Source: Peptoniphilus equinus (GTDB lineage: Bacteria; Bacillota; Clostridia; Tissierellales; Peptoniphilaceae). From it: a stretch of 64,000 bases of DNA. The DNA is taken from NCBI RefSeq assembly GCF_027921445.1, contig NZ_CP115667.1:1302001-1366000 (forward strand). The letters are read 5' to 3'. How positions within the stretch are numbered: the stretch's first letter is position 1; each line of letters opens with the position of its first letter. The notes below the pieces were generated by a model, which worked only from the letters and a program-made list of their open reading frames with translations, was not told the origin of the DNA and made no database searches. A program made the translations under genes and the position numbers. This document shows positions 42,706-52,300 of the stretch, piece after piece.

Positions 42706-45207
42706 TTAGTTTTCAATGTTGACTATACTTTGTGCCACTTCGGCGCGGGTGAGGTTTGCGCGGGGATCGAAAGTGCCGTTATCACGACCTTTTAGAAGAC
42801 CTTTTTCCGTAGCGGCCTTCACATCGTCACGTGCCCAATCGCTGATAGTATCTTGGTCATCAAAAGTGACGGCCGGTACAGTGTCGGTTTTGACTGCAAA
42901 TTTCTCAACATAGGCATTTAAAATCTTTGCGATCTCTTCACGAGTGATGGCTTGATCGCCACAGAACGTGTGGTCTTCATAGCCGTCGATAATGCCATTG
43001 TCCACTGCCCATTTGATATACGGTGCGGCGCCGGATCCTTCGACAACATCAGTGAAGTCCGTGCCGGTATAGGCTGCCGTGTCAATCTTTTGAAGATGGC
43101 CCAGTGCCACAACGACAGTTTCACGGGTGGTCTTGGTGTCCGGTAAGAAGTTGTCTCCTACAAGCTCCATAATACCGTGGGTGAGCACATAGTCGATAGC
43201 ATCTTTTGCCCAGTGTCCGTCAATATCGGCAGCTTTTTTCACTCGGCTTTCCAGCTCGTCTTTTTTAGCCAAAATGGCTTTAGCCGTATCGTCTACCGTA
43301 GTATCTTCAGCAGGCGGCTGTAAGTTCCAGAAGAGCAGTCCGCCGCCATGGTGTTCATGGTCATGGTGTTCATTGTCATGGACTTCAGGAAGCGGTGTCA
43401 CCGGATCCGTTTCGGCATCTTTCCAGAGCGCTTTGATGGTCATTGAGGTCGTCACAGTGATAACATCACCCGGCTGATAGACTCTCGAGTTGATTTCATA
43501 ACCTGAAAAAACTTGACCTACCGGTGAGATAAGTCCATTGTCAGGTAAAGTGTAGTCACTGCCTTTGGCAACCTCTACCGGAGTCGGTTCTCCCGCACCG
43601 CCGTTAGCGTCAAACGTGAGCGTGACGGCTTGTGCGTCCTCTTCTACCCATTGGGCAATAAAGTTCATGTCTTCCGACGGGCGGACAATATCCCCCGGTT
43701 GATAGAGGGTATCGCCGACTGTAAAGCCTGCAAATACCATCCCTTCCGGTGCGATAAAGGTATTCTCAGGAATGGTGTAGTCTTCACCTTTGTTGACACT
43801 GAGGCTGTTCATCGTACCTTGTCCGCCGTTGGCGTCAAAGTTGACCGTCACGTTGTCGGTCACCGCTGCATCCTTATAGATGGTAAAACTGTCGACAACG
43901 GATTGATCCGTGGTGCGGTAGGTAGTGACGGTAATGGCTTGGTCTGTCACTGACACGTCGGTGATGTTCGGAACGTGCTCCTGATTCTTTACAGCTGCAT
44001 ATTCAAAGTCTCTGTTTTGAATGTTATAGTGTTTCGATCCGGATGCAGAGTTGGTCGTGACGTAGATAATGCCGTCGGGATTGACAAACTCGGTCGGCGC
44101 CTTGCCGACTTCGTTATTTTCCCATGCCACTTGAGGCTCATCATTTTTCATGACATGGGTTCTGGTATAGACGTGGTCATGTCCGTTGAGGACCAGATCC
44201 ACATCATACTTTTCAAGCATCGGTACGAGCGTGGCTCTGAAGGATTCAACATAGTCATCAAAAGCGTGACTTGCCACGGTGTATGGCGGCTGGTGGAAGG
44301 TGACCACACGCCACTTGATGTCTTGGTCTTGCGTTGCCGCAATGGCAGTCTTGATGGTATTTTCATGTTCTGCAAACTCATGGCTGTTGGTATTCAGAGC
44401 GATGAAGAGCGTGTTGTTATAAACATAATAGTAGTTGCTGCCGGCTTCGGTTTGGCCTTCGGCTTGGCCGTTTGGCACGGCAAAGTGTTCCGAGTAGGCA
44501 AAGTTGCCGGAGTCGTGATTCCCGATGACAGGTGCCAAGGTCATACCGTCGAAGCCGTCACGGTTGATATAAGCGTCGTACTGTGCCTCGTTGCTATTGC
44601 TGTTGACCTGATCGCCTGCTGAGAGAAGAAACGACGCCTGTGGGTCCAAGTCGTTCAGAATGTCCAGCGTATGACCCCATCCTTCTCTATCGGATTCCAG
44701 TTGTCCTGCGCCAATTTGAGGGTCCCCTGCGAGAAAAAAGCTAAACGCGCCGTCAGATCCTGTGGCGAAAGTTTTAACTTCAGAGACCGGCCCATCTCCG
44801 TTCCCGAATCGATACATGTAGGTAGTGTCAGCCTTGAGTCCGGTGAAAGTCACTTTGTTGGCAGTATAGCCTTCCTTGTTGAGGGCCGTAAGGGCTGTGG
44901 CCGGAAGTTTCGGTGCGCTACCGAAGTCATGGGCGTCATTGACTTCTGCAATTTGTGCATAGCCGCCGTCTTTTGCGACGCTGTACCATGTGAGATTGCG
45001 TTCGTTCGGTGTGGCACCGATGGTCAGAATATCATAGTCATACTGTTTACTTTCGACAGGCTTTTCCTCATCCAATGCTTGTGCATAGGTTGCTTGAGGT
45101 GCAATGCGCACACTGTGCGCTTCAAGACTGACTCCATATGTGGAGAATGTAGAAGCAAGCATTAGCGCAGCGATCGATAAGCTCAGCCCTTGTTTTAATG
45201 GTTTCAC
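42706..45207 (-). CDS. SLH-anchored metallophosphoesterase
   Basis: 833 residues, secreted and wall-bound. Signal peptide about 1-38; a purple-acid-phosphatase-like N-terminal domain (NLTWYSVAKDGGYAQIAE; KVTFTGLKADTTYMYRFG); a calcineurin-like metallophosphoesterase domain with GDPQ, GDQVNSNS, GNHDS, FHQPPY and NGHDHVYTRT; two beta-grasp InlB-type repeats (VNFDANGGQGTMNS and LTFDANGGAGEPTP); a His-rich linker (HDNEHHDHEHHGG); and three SLH domains (DGHWAKDAIDYVL; PYIKWAVDNGIIDGYED; DWARDDVKAATEKGLLKGRD). SLH domains bind pyruvylated wall polymers. Start is GTG 45207 with AGGGGG upstream. Likely an extracellular phosphatase or nucleotidase. Confidence 0.93.
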   Translation of the reverse strand: MKPLKQGLSLSIAALMLASTFSTYGVSLEAHSVRIAPQATYAQALDEEKPVESKQYDYDILTIGATPNERNLTWYSVAKDGGYAQIAEVNDAHDFGSAPKLPATALTALNKEGYTANKVTFTGLKADTTYMYRFGNGDGPVSEVKTFATGSDGAFSFFLAGDPQIGAGQLESDREGWGHTLDILNDLDPQASFLLSAGDQVNSNSNEAQYDAYINRDGFDGMTLAPVIGNHDSGNFAYSEHFAVPNGQAEGQTEAGSNYYYVYNNTLFIALNTNSHEFAEHENTIKTAIAATQDQDIKWRVVTFHQPPYTVASHAFDDYVESFRATLVPMLEKYDVDLVLNGHDHVYTRTHVMKNDEPQVAWENNEVGKAPTEFVNPDGIIYVTTNSASGSKHYNIQNRDFEYAAVKNQEHVPNITDVSVTDQAITVTTYRTTDQSVVDSFTIYKDAAVTDNVTVNFDANGGQGTMNSLSVNKGEDYTIPENTFIAPEGMVFAGFTVGDTLYQPGDIVRPSEDMNFIAQWVEEDAQAVTLTFDANGGAGEPTPVEVAKGSDYTLPDNGLISPVGQVFSGYEINSRVYQPGDVITVTTSMTIKALWKDAETDPVTPLPEVHDNEHHDHEHHGGGLLFWNLQPPAEDTTVDDTAKAILAKKDELESRVKKAADIDGHWAKDAIDYVLTHGIMELVGDNFLPDTKTTRETVVVALGHLQKIDTAAYTGTDFTDVVEGSGAAPYIKWAVDNGIIDGYEDHTFCGDQAITREEIAKILNAYVEKFAVKTDTVPAVTFDDQDTISDWARDDVKAATEKGLLKGRDNGTFDPRANLTRAEVAQSIVNIEN

Positions 45208-45317
45208 TTTTTACCCCCTAGTTATTATTCGATTACACTCATACGGACTTATTATGACAGACGTTTGTAAATAGAACATATGAGGGATGTAAAAGCAACG
45301 TATAGCACGTGTGAAAT

Positions 45318-46436
45318 TTAAAACTTTGTGTACAACAAGCCGCTGATCCACGACGCCACCGGCACCATAATCACCACCACCGCCGTGCCGATAAGGGCGC
45401 TGGTCATCTCCACGGCAAAAAAGTCAGAACTGATCAGTTGGTTAAAGTCAATGCCATAGGAGATAAACAGCAAGACCGTGGCAATGGAACTTCCGAGGAA
45501 CGCAAAGATCAACGTGTCCACCATCGTCCCGATAATGTCCTGACCGATCACCATACCGGAGCGAAAGAGATCCTTATCCGTCAGCGTCGGCTTGTTGGTC
45601 TTTAATTCCAACAGCGCGGAGGCAATGGAGACCGATACGTCTTTACAGGCGCCGTAAGCTGCAATGGCCACGCCGGCAAACATCAACCCGTGCACCTGCA
45701 GACCGGTCCGGGCAGTGATAAGCAGCAACCCTTCCACATCATTGAGTTTAAATCCGTTTAAATTGGCCGTGTAAGCTACAGCATAAAACCCGATCGCCGC
45801 GATGAGAAAGCCGATCGCCACACTGATGAGATTCACAAGCCCCATCCGTGTATAGCCCTGCAAGATTACAATGGAATAAATGCTGCCGAGGACCACCGTT
45901 GCAATCGACACGACCACAGGCGGTTTGCCGGTGTACATCATAGGAAGCATAAAAAAGAAAATTAAATACAGACTGATACACAGGGCAAGGACACTCTTCA
46001 GTCCCTTGACTCGCCCGACGCCATAGAGAAGGCCTAAAAACAGCACACAGTAAGCCGCCATCGGCAGCGACCGATCATAATTGTAGAGGGAATAGAACGG
46101 ATCCATCCCTTGAGGCTCGTCGGCATAGACCACCACCCGACTTCCCTCATGGACGTAAATGGAGTGCTCCGTCGTCAGATAGTTGTCCACCACAAGGGGT
46201 TTATCGTGCATAGCATCGGAAATCTTGACAACAAGCTTTTGGCTGCCCACCATAAGCCCCGGATATTTTTCCTCCACCTTCTCTTCCAGAACGTCTTGAA
46301 CCACTCCTTTGGGATAGGACACGGAGTCATGGGCGTAGAGAGTAGAACCGAAGTCCACCTGCTTCCAATAGAAAAAGATAAAGACCAATCCTAAAACTAA
46401 AAGTATATTACAGGCCGTTTGCCATGTGTGTTTCAT
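45318..46436 (-). CDS. YibE/F-family membrane protein
   Basis: 372 residues: an N-terminal helix and an extracellular domain (about 25-115, VQDVLEEKVEEKYPGLMVGS), then seven to eight helices including YNYDRSLPMAAYCVLFLGLL, TLDIEGLLL-like NGFKLNDVEGLLLITARTGL and DVSVSIASALLELKTN, which are YibE/F hallmarks. The family's function is unknown; transport has been suggested. Monocistronic, between the SLH protein and hutH. Confidence 0.88.
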   Translation of the reverse strand: MKHTWQTACNILLVLGLVFIFFYWKQVDFGSTLYAHDSVSYPKGVVQDVLEEKVEEKYPGLMVGSQKLVVKISDAMHDKPLVVDNYLTTEHSIYVHEGSRVVVYADEPQGMDPFYSLYNYDRSLPMAAYCVLFLGLLYGVGRVKGLKSVLALCISLYLIFFFMLPMMYTGKPPVVVSIATVVLGSIYSIVILQGYTRMGLVNLISVAIGFLIAAIGFYAVAYTANLNGFKLNDVEGLLLITARTGLQVHGLMFAGVAIAAYGACKDVSVSIASALLELKTNKPTLTDKDLFRSGMVIGQDIIGTMVDTLIFAFLGSSIATVLLFISYGIDFNQLISSDFFAVEMTSALIGTAVVVIMVPVASWISGLLYTKF

Positions 46437-46533
46437 TCAATCACCTCGCGAACCATTATGGCAAAACTTCGTAAAACCCGAGTCAAGATTTTGTAAAAAG
46501 CAGCATTGATCCTTCGTCTCTCCCTTACATTGC

Positions 46534-46569
46534 CATAAAAAAAAGAGCCTGAGATACCTCAGACTCTTT
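46534..46569 (-). terminator. Terminator of hutH
   Basis: AAAGAGCCTGAG / CTCAGACTCTTT stem (46542-46553 and 46558-46569, one G-U) with T8 on the minus strand. Confidence 0.92.
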
Positions 46570-46588
46570 ACTGTCATGGTGTTGACGC

Positions 46589-48127
46589 TTATTGAATGTC
46601 CAAGCCGACTTTGGCTTCAACGGCTTCAACAAGGCTTTCGTCTACAAGAATTTTGGTCATTTTTTCAAGTTCGTCATAAATTTCAATATCTTTGTCTTCA
46701 GAAATGAAATCTACCGTGCTGCGAACGAGATCATATGCAGCTTGAGTACCTACGCCAAGTTTAAGGCCTTCGTCTTTTCTGAAGTCGATAGCTTGAACGG
46801 CTGCCATAATTTCAGTAGCGACGATACGGCGGCTGTTAGCCACGATATCACGAGCTTTACGTGCTGCGATGGTTCCCATGGAGACAAAGTCTTCTTGGTT
46901 TTCGCAAGAAGGAATGGAATCAACACTGGCAGGATGTGCAAGAATTTTGTTTTCCGATGCCAAAGCTGCTGCAGCATATTGCGTAATCATAAAGCCGGAG
47001 TTGACGCCCGGATTGGCAACAAGGAAAGATGGGAAATCGGAAAGCTGTGCATTGACAAGACGTTCGATGCGGCGTTCGGATACGTTGCCGATTTCAGATG
47101 CGCCGATGCCGAGGAAATCAAACGGTTGTGCCATCGGTTCACCGTGGAAGTTCCCGCCGGAGATAACTTCAGTGTCGGAAATAATAATCGGGTTATCCGT
47201 TGCGGCGTTAATTTCAATTTCCACTTTTTCTTTGACGTAAGCAATAGAATCTTTGTTGGCACCGTGAATTTGTGGAATGCAACGAAGTGTATAAGCATCT
47301 TGCACGCGAATGTCAGCAGTGTGAGTGAGGTATGTGGAACCTTCAGTGAGTTCACGAATGTTCTTTGCCGTTGCCAGACACCCTTTATGAGGACGAATGG
47401 TGTGAAGTTTTTCATAGAAAGCGTCGATAATACCTCTGTGAGCTTCAAGAGACAGCGCACCGGCAATATCGGAAAGTTTCAACAGTTCAATAGCGTCATG
47501 TGTTGCAAGTGCGCCGATAGCGGTGAGGACGGTTGTGCCGTTGATCAGAGCCAAACCTTCTTTAGCGGAAAGCTCAATGATCTCGATGCCAGCTTTGTCC
47601 ATAGCTTCTTTACCGCTCATGAGTTCGCCGTTGTAGTAAGCACGGCCAAGACCGAGCATAGGAAGTACCATGTGAGCCAGTGGTGCCAAGTCTCCGGATG
47701 CACCCAAGGATCCTTTTTCAGGAATGTAAGGTACAACCCCTTTATTTAACATGGCAAGAATCGTTTCAATCGTTTCATAACGAATACCGCTGACACCTTT
47801 GACAAGGGAGTTGATACGAATCAGCATAACAGCTTTAACTTCGTCTTCTTTGAGCGGATTGCCGTAACCGCTGGAGTGTGTACGAATAAGATTTTCTTGA
47901 AGTTGTGCAGATTGTTCTTTGGAAATCGATACTTTAGCAAGAGAGCCGAAGCCGGTAGTTACACCGTATACAACACGTTCTTCTTCAACAATCCCATCAA
48001 CAATGGCACGGTTAGCTTTGACCAGTTCTTTTCTGTCTTCTGCAATTTCAACTTGAGCGCCGTGACGTGCTACGTTAACAACATCTTCAAGCGTAAGGGA
48101 TTCACCGTTTAAAATTACTTTTTCCAT
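46589..48127 (-). CDS. hutH: Histidine ammonia-lyase
   Basis: 512 residues; deaminates histidine to urocanate. The Ala-Ser-Gly that cyclises to the MIO cofactor is at 143-145 in GSLGASGDLAPLAH; the catalytic Tyr is in VYGVTTGFGS (Tyr53). NGTTVLTAIGALATHDAIEL and VQDAYTLRCIPQIHGA are also conserved. hutU, hutI and hutG are not nearby, so only the first step of the pathway is encoded here. It faces a very large regulator across a 485-base intergenic region. Confidence 0.97.
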   Translation of the reverse strand: MEKVILNGESLTLEDVVNVARHGAQVEIAEDRKELVKANRAIVDGIVEEERVVYGVTTGFGSLAKVSISKEQSAQLQENLIRTHSSGYGNPLKEDEVKAVMLIRINSLVKGVSGIRYETIETILAMLNKGVVPYIPEKGSLGASGDLAPLAHMVLPMLGLGRAYYNGELMSGKEAMDKAGIEIIELSAKEGLALINGTTVLTAIGALATHDAIELLKLSDIAGALSLEAHRGIIDAFYEKLHTIRPHKGCLATAKNIRELTEGSTYLTHTADIRVQDAYTLRCIPQIHGANKDSIAYVKEKVEIEINAATDNPIIISDTEVISGGNFHGEPMAQPFDFLGIGASEIGNVSERRIERLVNAQLSDFPSFLVANPGVNSGFMITQYAAAALASENKILAHPASVDSIPSCENQEDFVSMGTIAARKARDIVANSRRIVATEIMAAVQAIDFRKDEGLKLGVGTQAAYDLVRSTVDFISEDKDIEIYDELEKMTKILVDESLVEAVEAKVGLDIQ

Positions 48128-48519
48128 ATTTCCTCCTTATGGTCGTAGGCTCGAATGATAACACTTTCCCCACTGAGACGAGCCCACTTGGTTTTCTGAC
48201 TCCAAGTATAGATATTCGTCATCAAAAATCAGTCAAAGACTAAAGAGTTTTCTATACTTTTCGAGCCCAAAGCCGTTATTTTATCGTGCTATAACACTAT
48301 CAAAGTCTTCATTTTTCACTGATTTAGAGCCTTTTATTACCCATTTTACGTCTAAGATTCGTCTATAAAATGTTTTCTTAAAAGGTAACCTTGGCATGTG
48401 TGTGTCCGTAAAATTTTTTCCCCGACACACCTCGATGATGTGCCTTTATCCTAATACTATGGCATTCCGATAATCAAATCCGCCGTGCGTCAACAATCTT
48501 TTTTATATCATCAAATTAT
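48128..48519. promoter_or_regulatory. hutH upstream regulatory region
   Basis: Spacer between divergent hutH and the BTAD regulator. A GGCTCG-type motif recurs: GGCTCGAA at 48148-48155, CGAGCCCA at 48179-48186 and TTCGAGCCCA at 48260-48269, with the first and last in inverted orientation. ACTTGG/CCAAGT (48186-48191 and 48202-48207) forms another repeat. These could be binding sites of the neighbouring regulator. TATACT on the minus strand near 48208 is a candidate hutH -10 but the -35 spacing is poor. Confidence 0.4.
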
Positions 48520-48548
48520 TTGACACTTTCTGTAGTGAAGGATACAAT
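48520..48548 (+). promoter_or_regulatory. Promoter of BTAD regulator
   Basis: Plus strand: -35 TTGACA (48520-48525), 17-base spacer, -10 TACAAT (48543-48548), about 70 bases before the start. Confidence 0.87.
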
Positions 48549-48621
48549 AAGCTTATATTAGACGTTTTGTTGTCGATCGGGCTTATTATAGCACCGACCA
48601 TACCCAGTAAGGATGGAAACT

Positions 48622-51618
48622 ATGGATAAAATCTCTGTACGACTCTTTGGTGTTCCTCAGTTCTTTCTCAACGGTGAACAGATTCTTTTCCCTTACAACA
48701 AGATCAATGCGCTGATTTACTACCTGCTCATCAACAGTTTTATCACGCGGGATGAAATTGCCAGTCTTTTGTGGCCGGACGAAAATGAAAAGACTGCGAA
48801 AAAAAACTTGAGAAATGCTATCTATCAAGCCAAAAAATGTGTCGGGGTAGACTTCATCAAGTCGCCGAAGAAGAGTGTGTTGGAAATTGACAAGTCTTTG
48901 GATATCACCTGTGATGCAAACCTTTTTAACGCCGATCCGAAAGCCAATCTGGATCTTTACACCGGTGAATTTCTCCAGGGATTCTTCATTAAAGACGCCG
49001 AGTCCTATGAGTACTGGATCACTAAGATGCGCGGTTACTACGAAGAAAAGTTCATCTCGACCTCCTACGACGTACTGGAAGCGGACATTGAAGCCGGCAA
49101 CTACGACGATGTTGAGAAGCGTATCAACACGCTGACCAGTATTGACGAGTACGATGAACGCAACTTCCGTCTTCTGATGAAGTATTATCAAAAAACCGGG
49201 CGCAACGGTAAAGTCATTGAAACCTACTACAACCTCACTCGTTTTCTTCAGGACGAACTGGGGGTGAGCCCGGACAGTGAAACCAAAGCCATCTATGAAG
49301 CTTCCATCGCTCAAATCAACTTGAATACAAAAAAGCCGAAAGTGCGAGACGAGTTTTTCTTCGGACGCTTCGAAGAGCTGGCGCAACTCACCTCGGCCAT
49401 GACCTCGTCCCAAGGCTCTGCGGCCCTCATTTACGGCGAAGCCGGTGTAGGTAAAAGCGCATTGAAACGAAAACTTTTAGAGACGGCGGACAATGACACG
49501 GTGGTGATTCAAACCTATTCGTATCAAGCCGAAGAGAACTACGCCCTGCGTCCCATCGGCGTACTGATTGCTCGAATCGGCAAAGTCCTTAAGGAGCTTA
49601 AAATCCCGCTGCCGACTTTCTGGGATACCACGATCAAAAAGCTCTTTCCGTCCTTTGAAGATTCCTCTAAGGAAATTTTGCTTCTCGAAAACAAACAGCC
49701 TCTGAACTTTGACTTGCTGAGTCAAGTCATTGTGGAGGCGATCAAAAAAATCAGCGAGCACAAAAAACTCGTTCTGGTCTGTGAAGACATTCAATGGATG
49801 GATCAAACCAGTATCCATCTGTTAACCTCTGTCATTTTGCGTACGGAACAGGATGTATTCTTCCTCTGTACCTCGCGCAAACAGTTTAACCCCGATGTGG
49901 ACGACATGATCACCTCCCTCACCAAGTACGACAAGCTAACGAAAGTGGATCTGGATCGCTTCAACGCTGAGGAGACTGCTGATTTTATCCATCGCGCCCT
50001 TCCGGAAGAAACCATTCCCGACGAGCTGATGGCACGCATTTACAGTGAAACGGAGGGCAGTCCCTTCTTCCTGTCGGAAACGGTAAGCATTTTAAAAACT
50101 CACAACACCGCCTCCCTCATCAACGATGAAATGATGGACGCCATGAAGTCCCGCTTCGCCTATCTCTCCAAACCGGAGAAAGATCTCCTGGACATTATCA
50201 GCTACTTCTATGACGAAGCGCCCCTGTCCATAGTCACGGAATTGACCGGTGTCGGCGAAATCGACATTATCGGTCTTATTGAGAACTTGGAAAACGCCAA
50301 CATCCTTCTCGAGCGTGAACACCAGCACGATACCGGCATCATGTTCACCCATTCCAAGCTACGGGAATATATCTACATGATGCAGCCCAATTCGAAAAAG
50401 CGTGTCATTCACAAACGCATCGCCCAAATTTTAGAAGATACGCTCAATGTCAAGAAGAGTCTTTACACGTATTCCAAGCTGGTCTATCACTATGCCAGTG
50501 CCGGTGATACCCTAAAGAGCATCAAATACAAATTGGAGACGCTCAACTACTACTTGAACTTCTCTCACGAGCTCTTCCCGATTCTCAATCTCTCCGACTT
50601 GGAGGACGACGAAAAAATTTACATTTCCAGAGACAAAATCAGCGAAATGTTCCAACGATTGGAAGAAAGCTTCCACGGTCTCATCGGCTCCGACGACGAT
50701 GAAGTAAAACATCTGGAAATCGAGTTTTATTACATGAAAGGCCGCTACCTCATTCGAGACGGCATCTATGAAGAGGGACTGCGGGACATTCACTACGTCA
50801 TTCAAAAGGCCAAAGAGCTGGACGATAAAGACTACATTCTCGACGGCTACAAGCAGATGATTTTCTATAATATCCAGACCAACAACGCCAAGGATATGAT
50901 TGAATACATTGAATCCGCTCTGGACCTTGCGGTCATCTGCAACTACCACAAAGAAATCGGCATACTCCTCCGTCTGAAGGGGCTCTACAACATTATGATC
51001 GGCAACTCCATCTTGGCGGAAAAACTCCTCACCGAGTCCATCAACACCTTTAACGTCACAGATGAAGTGGCGAACCGCTACGCCATCAATATCGCCGCCG
51101 CCATGAATTACATCGGTGAAATTCGATTCCAGGATGAAGACTACGACGGTGCCATCGCTCAGTACGAAGGTGCCATCAAGCTTTCTATCGGCAAAAATGC
51201 CCTCTCCTCCCTTTCCGTGTTCTATATCAATCACGGCAAAGCCCTCTATGCCAAGGGTGACTACGAAGAGGCCAAGAAAGCTTTCAACTGTGCCTACAGT
51301 CTCTACGGCCAGTTCGATTCCTTCTGGAAACTCCCGGTGTTAGACGCCTACATGGCGCTGTTGGAAGTCAAGTCCCAAGACTATGACAGTGCCGCCCATC
51401 ATCTACAATCGGCTTACACCTTCTCCAAAAGTATGCAAGATCCTCGCTCCCTCGGGACAGTGTACTTTGCCAGCTATCAGATTCTCGACACCGTACCGGA
51501 AGATATACTCCGGACACACTTTGAGCACGTCTTTGATAAAGACAAGACTGCCTATCGTACTCTGGCTTTGGAAAAACTGGATAAATACCGCGACGGATTT
51601 GAAATTCGACGGCTCTAA
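48622..51618 (+). CDS. Large BTAD/AAA/TPR transcriptional regulator
   Basis: 998 residues in three parts. N-terminal winged-helix domain (about 1-95: KISVRLFGVPQFFLNGEQIL; ITRDEIASLLWPDENEKTAK) with a BTAD helical domain (about 95-235; YEYWITKMRGYYEE; RNFRLLMKYYQKTGRNGKVI). An AAA/STAND ATPase (about 245-520) with Walker A GEAGVGKSAL (272-281) and Walker B LVLVCEDIQW. A C-terminal helical repeat region of TPR type (EEGLRDIHYVIQKAKELDDK; NYIGEIRFQDEDYDGAIAQY). Such SARP/AfsR or MalT-like proteins switch genes on in response to a ligand and ATP. hutH is a natural candidate target (inferred). Start ATG 48622 is preferred for its AAGGA; ATG 48613 is possible. Confidence 0.9.
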   Translation: MDKISVRLFGVPQFFLNGEQILFPYNKINALIYYLLINSFITRDEIASLLWPDENEKTAKKNLRNAIYQAKKCVGVDFIKSPKKSVLEIDKSLDITCDANLFNADPKANLDLYTGEFLQGFFIKDAESYEYWITKMRGYYEEKFISTSYDVLEADIEAGNYDDVEKRINTLTSIDEYDERNFRLLMKYYQKTGRNGKVIETYYNLTRFLQDELGVSPDSETKAIYEASIAQINLNTKKPKVRDEFFFGRFEELAQLTSAMTSSQGSAALIYGEAGVGKSALKRKLLETADNDTVVIQTYSYQAEENYALRPIGVLIARIGKVLKELKIPLPTFWDTTIKKLFPSFEDSSKEILLLENKQPLNFDLLSQVIVEAIKKISEHKKLVLVCEDIQWMDQTSIHLLTSVILRTEQDVFFLCTSRKQFNPDVDDMITSLTKYDKLTKVDLDRFNAEETADFIHRALPEETIPDELMARIYSETEGSPFFLSETVSILKTHNTASLINDEMMDAMKSRFAYLSKPEKDLLDIISYFYDEAPLSIVTELTGVGEIDIIGLIENLENANILLEREHQHDTGIMFTHSKLREYIYMMQPNSKKRVIHKRIAQILEDTLNVKKSLYTYSKLVYHYASAGDTLKSIKYKLETLNYYLNFSHELFPILNLSDLEDDEKIYISRDKISEMFQRLEESFHGLIGSDDDEVKHLEIEFYYMKGRYLIRDGIYEEGLRDIHYVIQKAKELDDKDYILDGYKQMIFYNIQTNNAKDMIEYIESALDLAVICNYHKEIGILLRLKGLYNIMIGNSILAEKLLTESINTFNVTDEVANRYAINIAAAMNYIGEIRFQDEDYDGAIAQYEGAIKLSIGKNALSSLSVFYINHGKALYAKGDYEEAKKAFNCAYSLYGQFDSFWKLPVLDAYMALLEVKSQDYDSAAHHLQSAYTFSKSMQDPRSLGTVYFASYQILDTVPEDILRTHFEHVFDKDKTAYRTLALEKLDKYRDGFEIRRL

Positions 51619-51645
51619 AAAAGACCTCCCTGTGGAGGTCTTTTC
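51617..51645. terminator. Bidirectional terminator
   Basis: AAAAGACCTCC / GGAGGTCTTTT stem (51619-51629 and 51634-51644) with a CTGT loop, serving the rightward regulator and the leftward small membrane genes. Confidence 0.9.
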
Positions 51646-51651
51646 CTATAG

Positions 51652-51951
51652 CTATTGCAATGAATCTTGTACCAAGGGCAGATAGTAACTGAGTAAACAC
51701 TGCAGCAGCATACTCGCCGCCAGTGGTGCAATGTATTTATAGCGGTGCAGATAGATATCCGCATCCAATCTTGACTCCGAGTAAATCCAAGCCGGGCATA
51801 GAAAGACATAATATCGTAACGCCATTAAAGGTATCGACGCGCCCCAAGGTTTTAAAAAATTCAGCTGTCTTGTGACAACAAAATAAAAACACACCGCATT
51901 GGCGAGAACCGACGCCCAAAAAATCAATCTCACTTTTGTCTTAGTTGTCAT
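51652..51951 (-). CDS. Small membrane protein, unknown function
   Basis: 99 residues with about three hydrophobic helices (VRLIFWASVLANAVCFYFVV; ASIPLMALRYYVFLCPAWIY; YIAPLAASMLLQCLLSYYLP). No family recognised. The start is ATG 51951 (MTTKTKV) with GGGAGG upstream, overlapping the stop of the upstream gene (ATGA-type), so the two are coupled. Confidence 0.7.
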   Translation of the reverse strand: MTTKTKVRLIFWASVLANAVCFYFVVTRQLNFLKPWGASIPLMALRYYVFLCPAWIYSESRLDADIYLHRYKYIAPLAASMLLQCLLSYYLPLVQDSLQ

Positions 51952-52226
51952 AAGACCTCCCTGATTATCACTACAACCGCCAAAAGAAAACACAACACGC
52001 CCAGTGTGATCGCGTTATAAGTTTTGTCCCGGCGACTCCCGCTGCGTCGATAAAGCAGTATCATATACACAATCCCCACCAAAGTCGGCAACACTTGAAT
52101 CCAAGTAGACAAATCCGACCGCAGCAGCTTGGCCGTGAGAATAGAGACGGCGACCGTGGTTACAGTTCGTTGATAGTTTTGCTTCATATCGTTTAACAGA
52201 TCGAATACCGACCTGACCTCATTCAT
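51948..52226 (-). CDS. Small membrane protein, unknown function
   Basis: 92 residues, two helices plus a basic loop (WIQVLPTLVGIVYMILLY; RRSGSRRDK; LGVLCFLLAVVVIIREVL) after an N-terminal amphipathic stretch. No family recognised. It starts with ATG 52226 but has a poor ribosome binding site. A G9 tract lies 66-74 bases upstream. Co-transcribed with the next small gene. Confidence 0.6.
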   Translation of the reverse strand: MNEVRSVFDLLNDMKQNYQRTVTTVAVSILTAKLLRSDLSTWIQVLPTLVGIVYMILLYRRSGSRRDKTYNAITLGVLCFLLAVVVIIREVL

Positions 52227-52291
52227 TTAGTTGATCTTTAAGTTATCCCGTTTTAATGGTTAAAAACGTTTCTTTCCACTTCAGTTTAACA

Positions 52292-52300
52292 CCCCCCCCC
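52292..52300. repeat. C9/G9 homopolymer tract
   Basis: Nine consecutive Cs on the plus strand (G9 in the sense of the small membrane genes), 66 bases before the start of the 92-residue gene. Such tracts slip during replication; whether this one varies is unknown. Confidence 0.6.

Noticed and set aside
46592-47749. 385-codon plus-strand frame opposite hutH
   Set aside because: Lies fully antisense to hutH, is Cys/Phe/Asn-rich, and has no ribosome binding site; it is a shadow frame of a highly conserved gene.
48586-49413. 275-codon minus-strand frame opposite the BTAD regulator
   Set aside because: Antisense to a recognised domain and lacking any motif or ribosome binding site. The same holds for 50512-51234.
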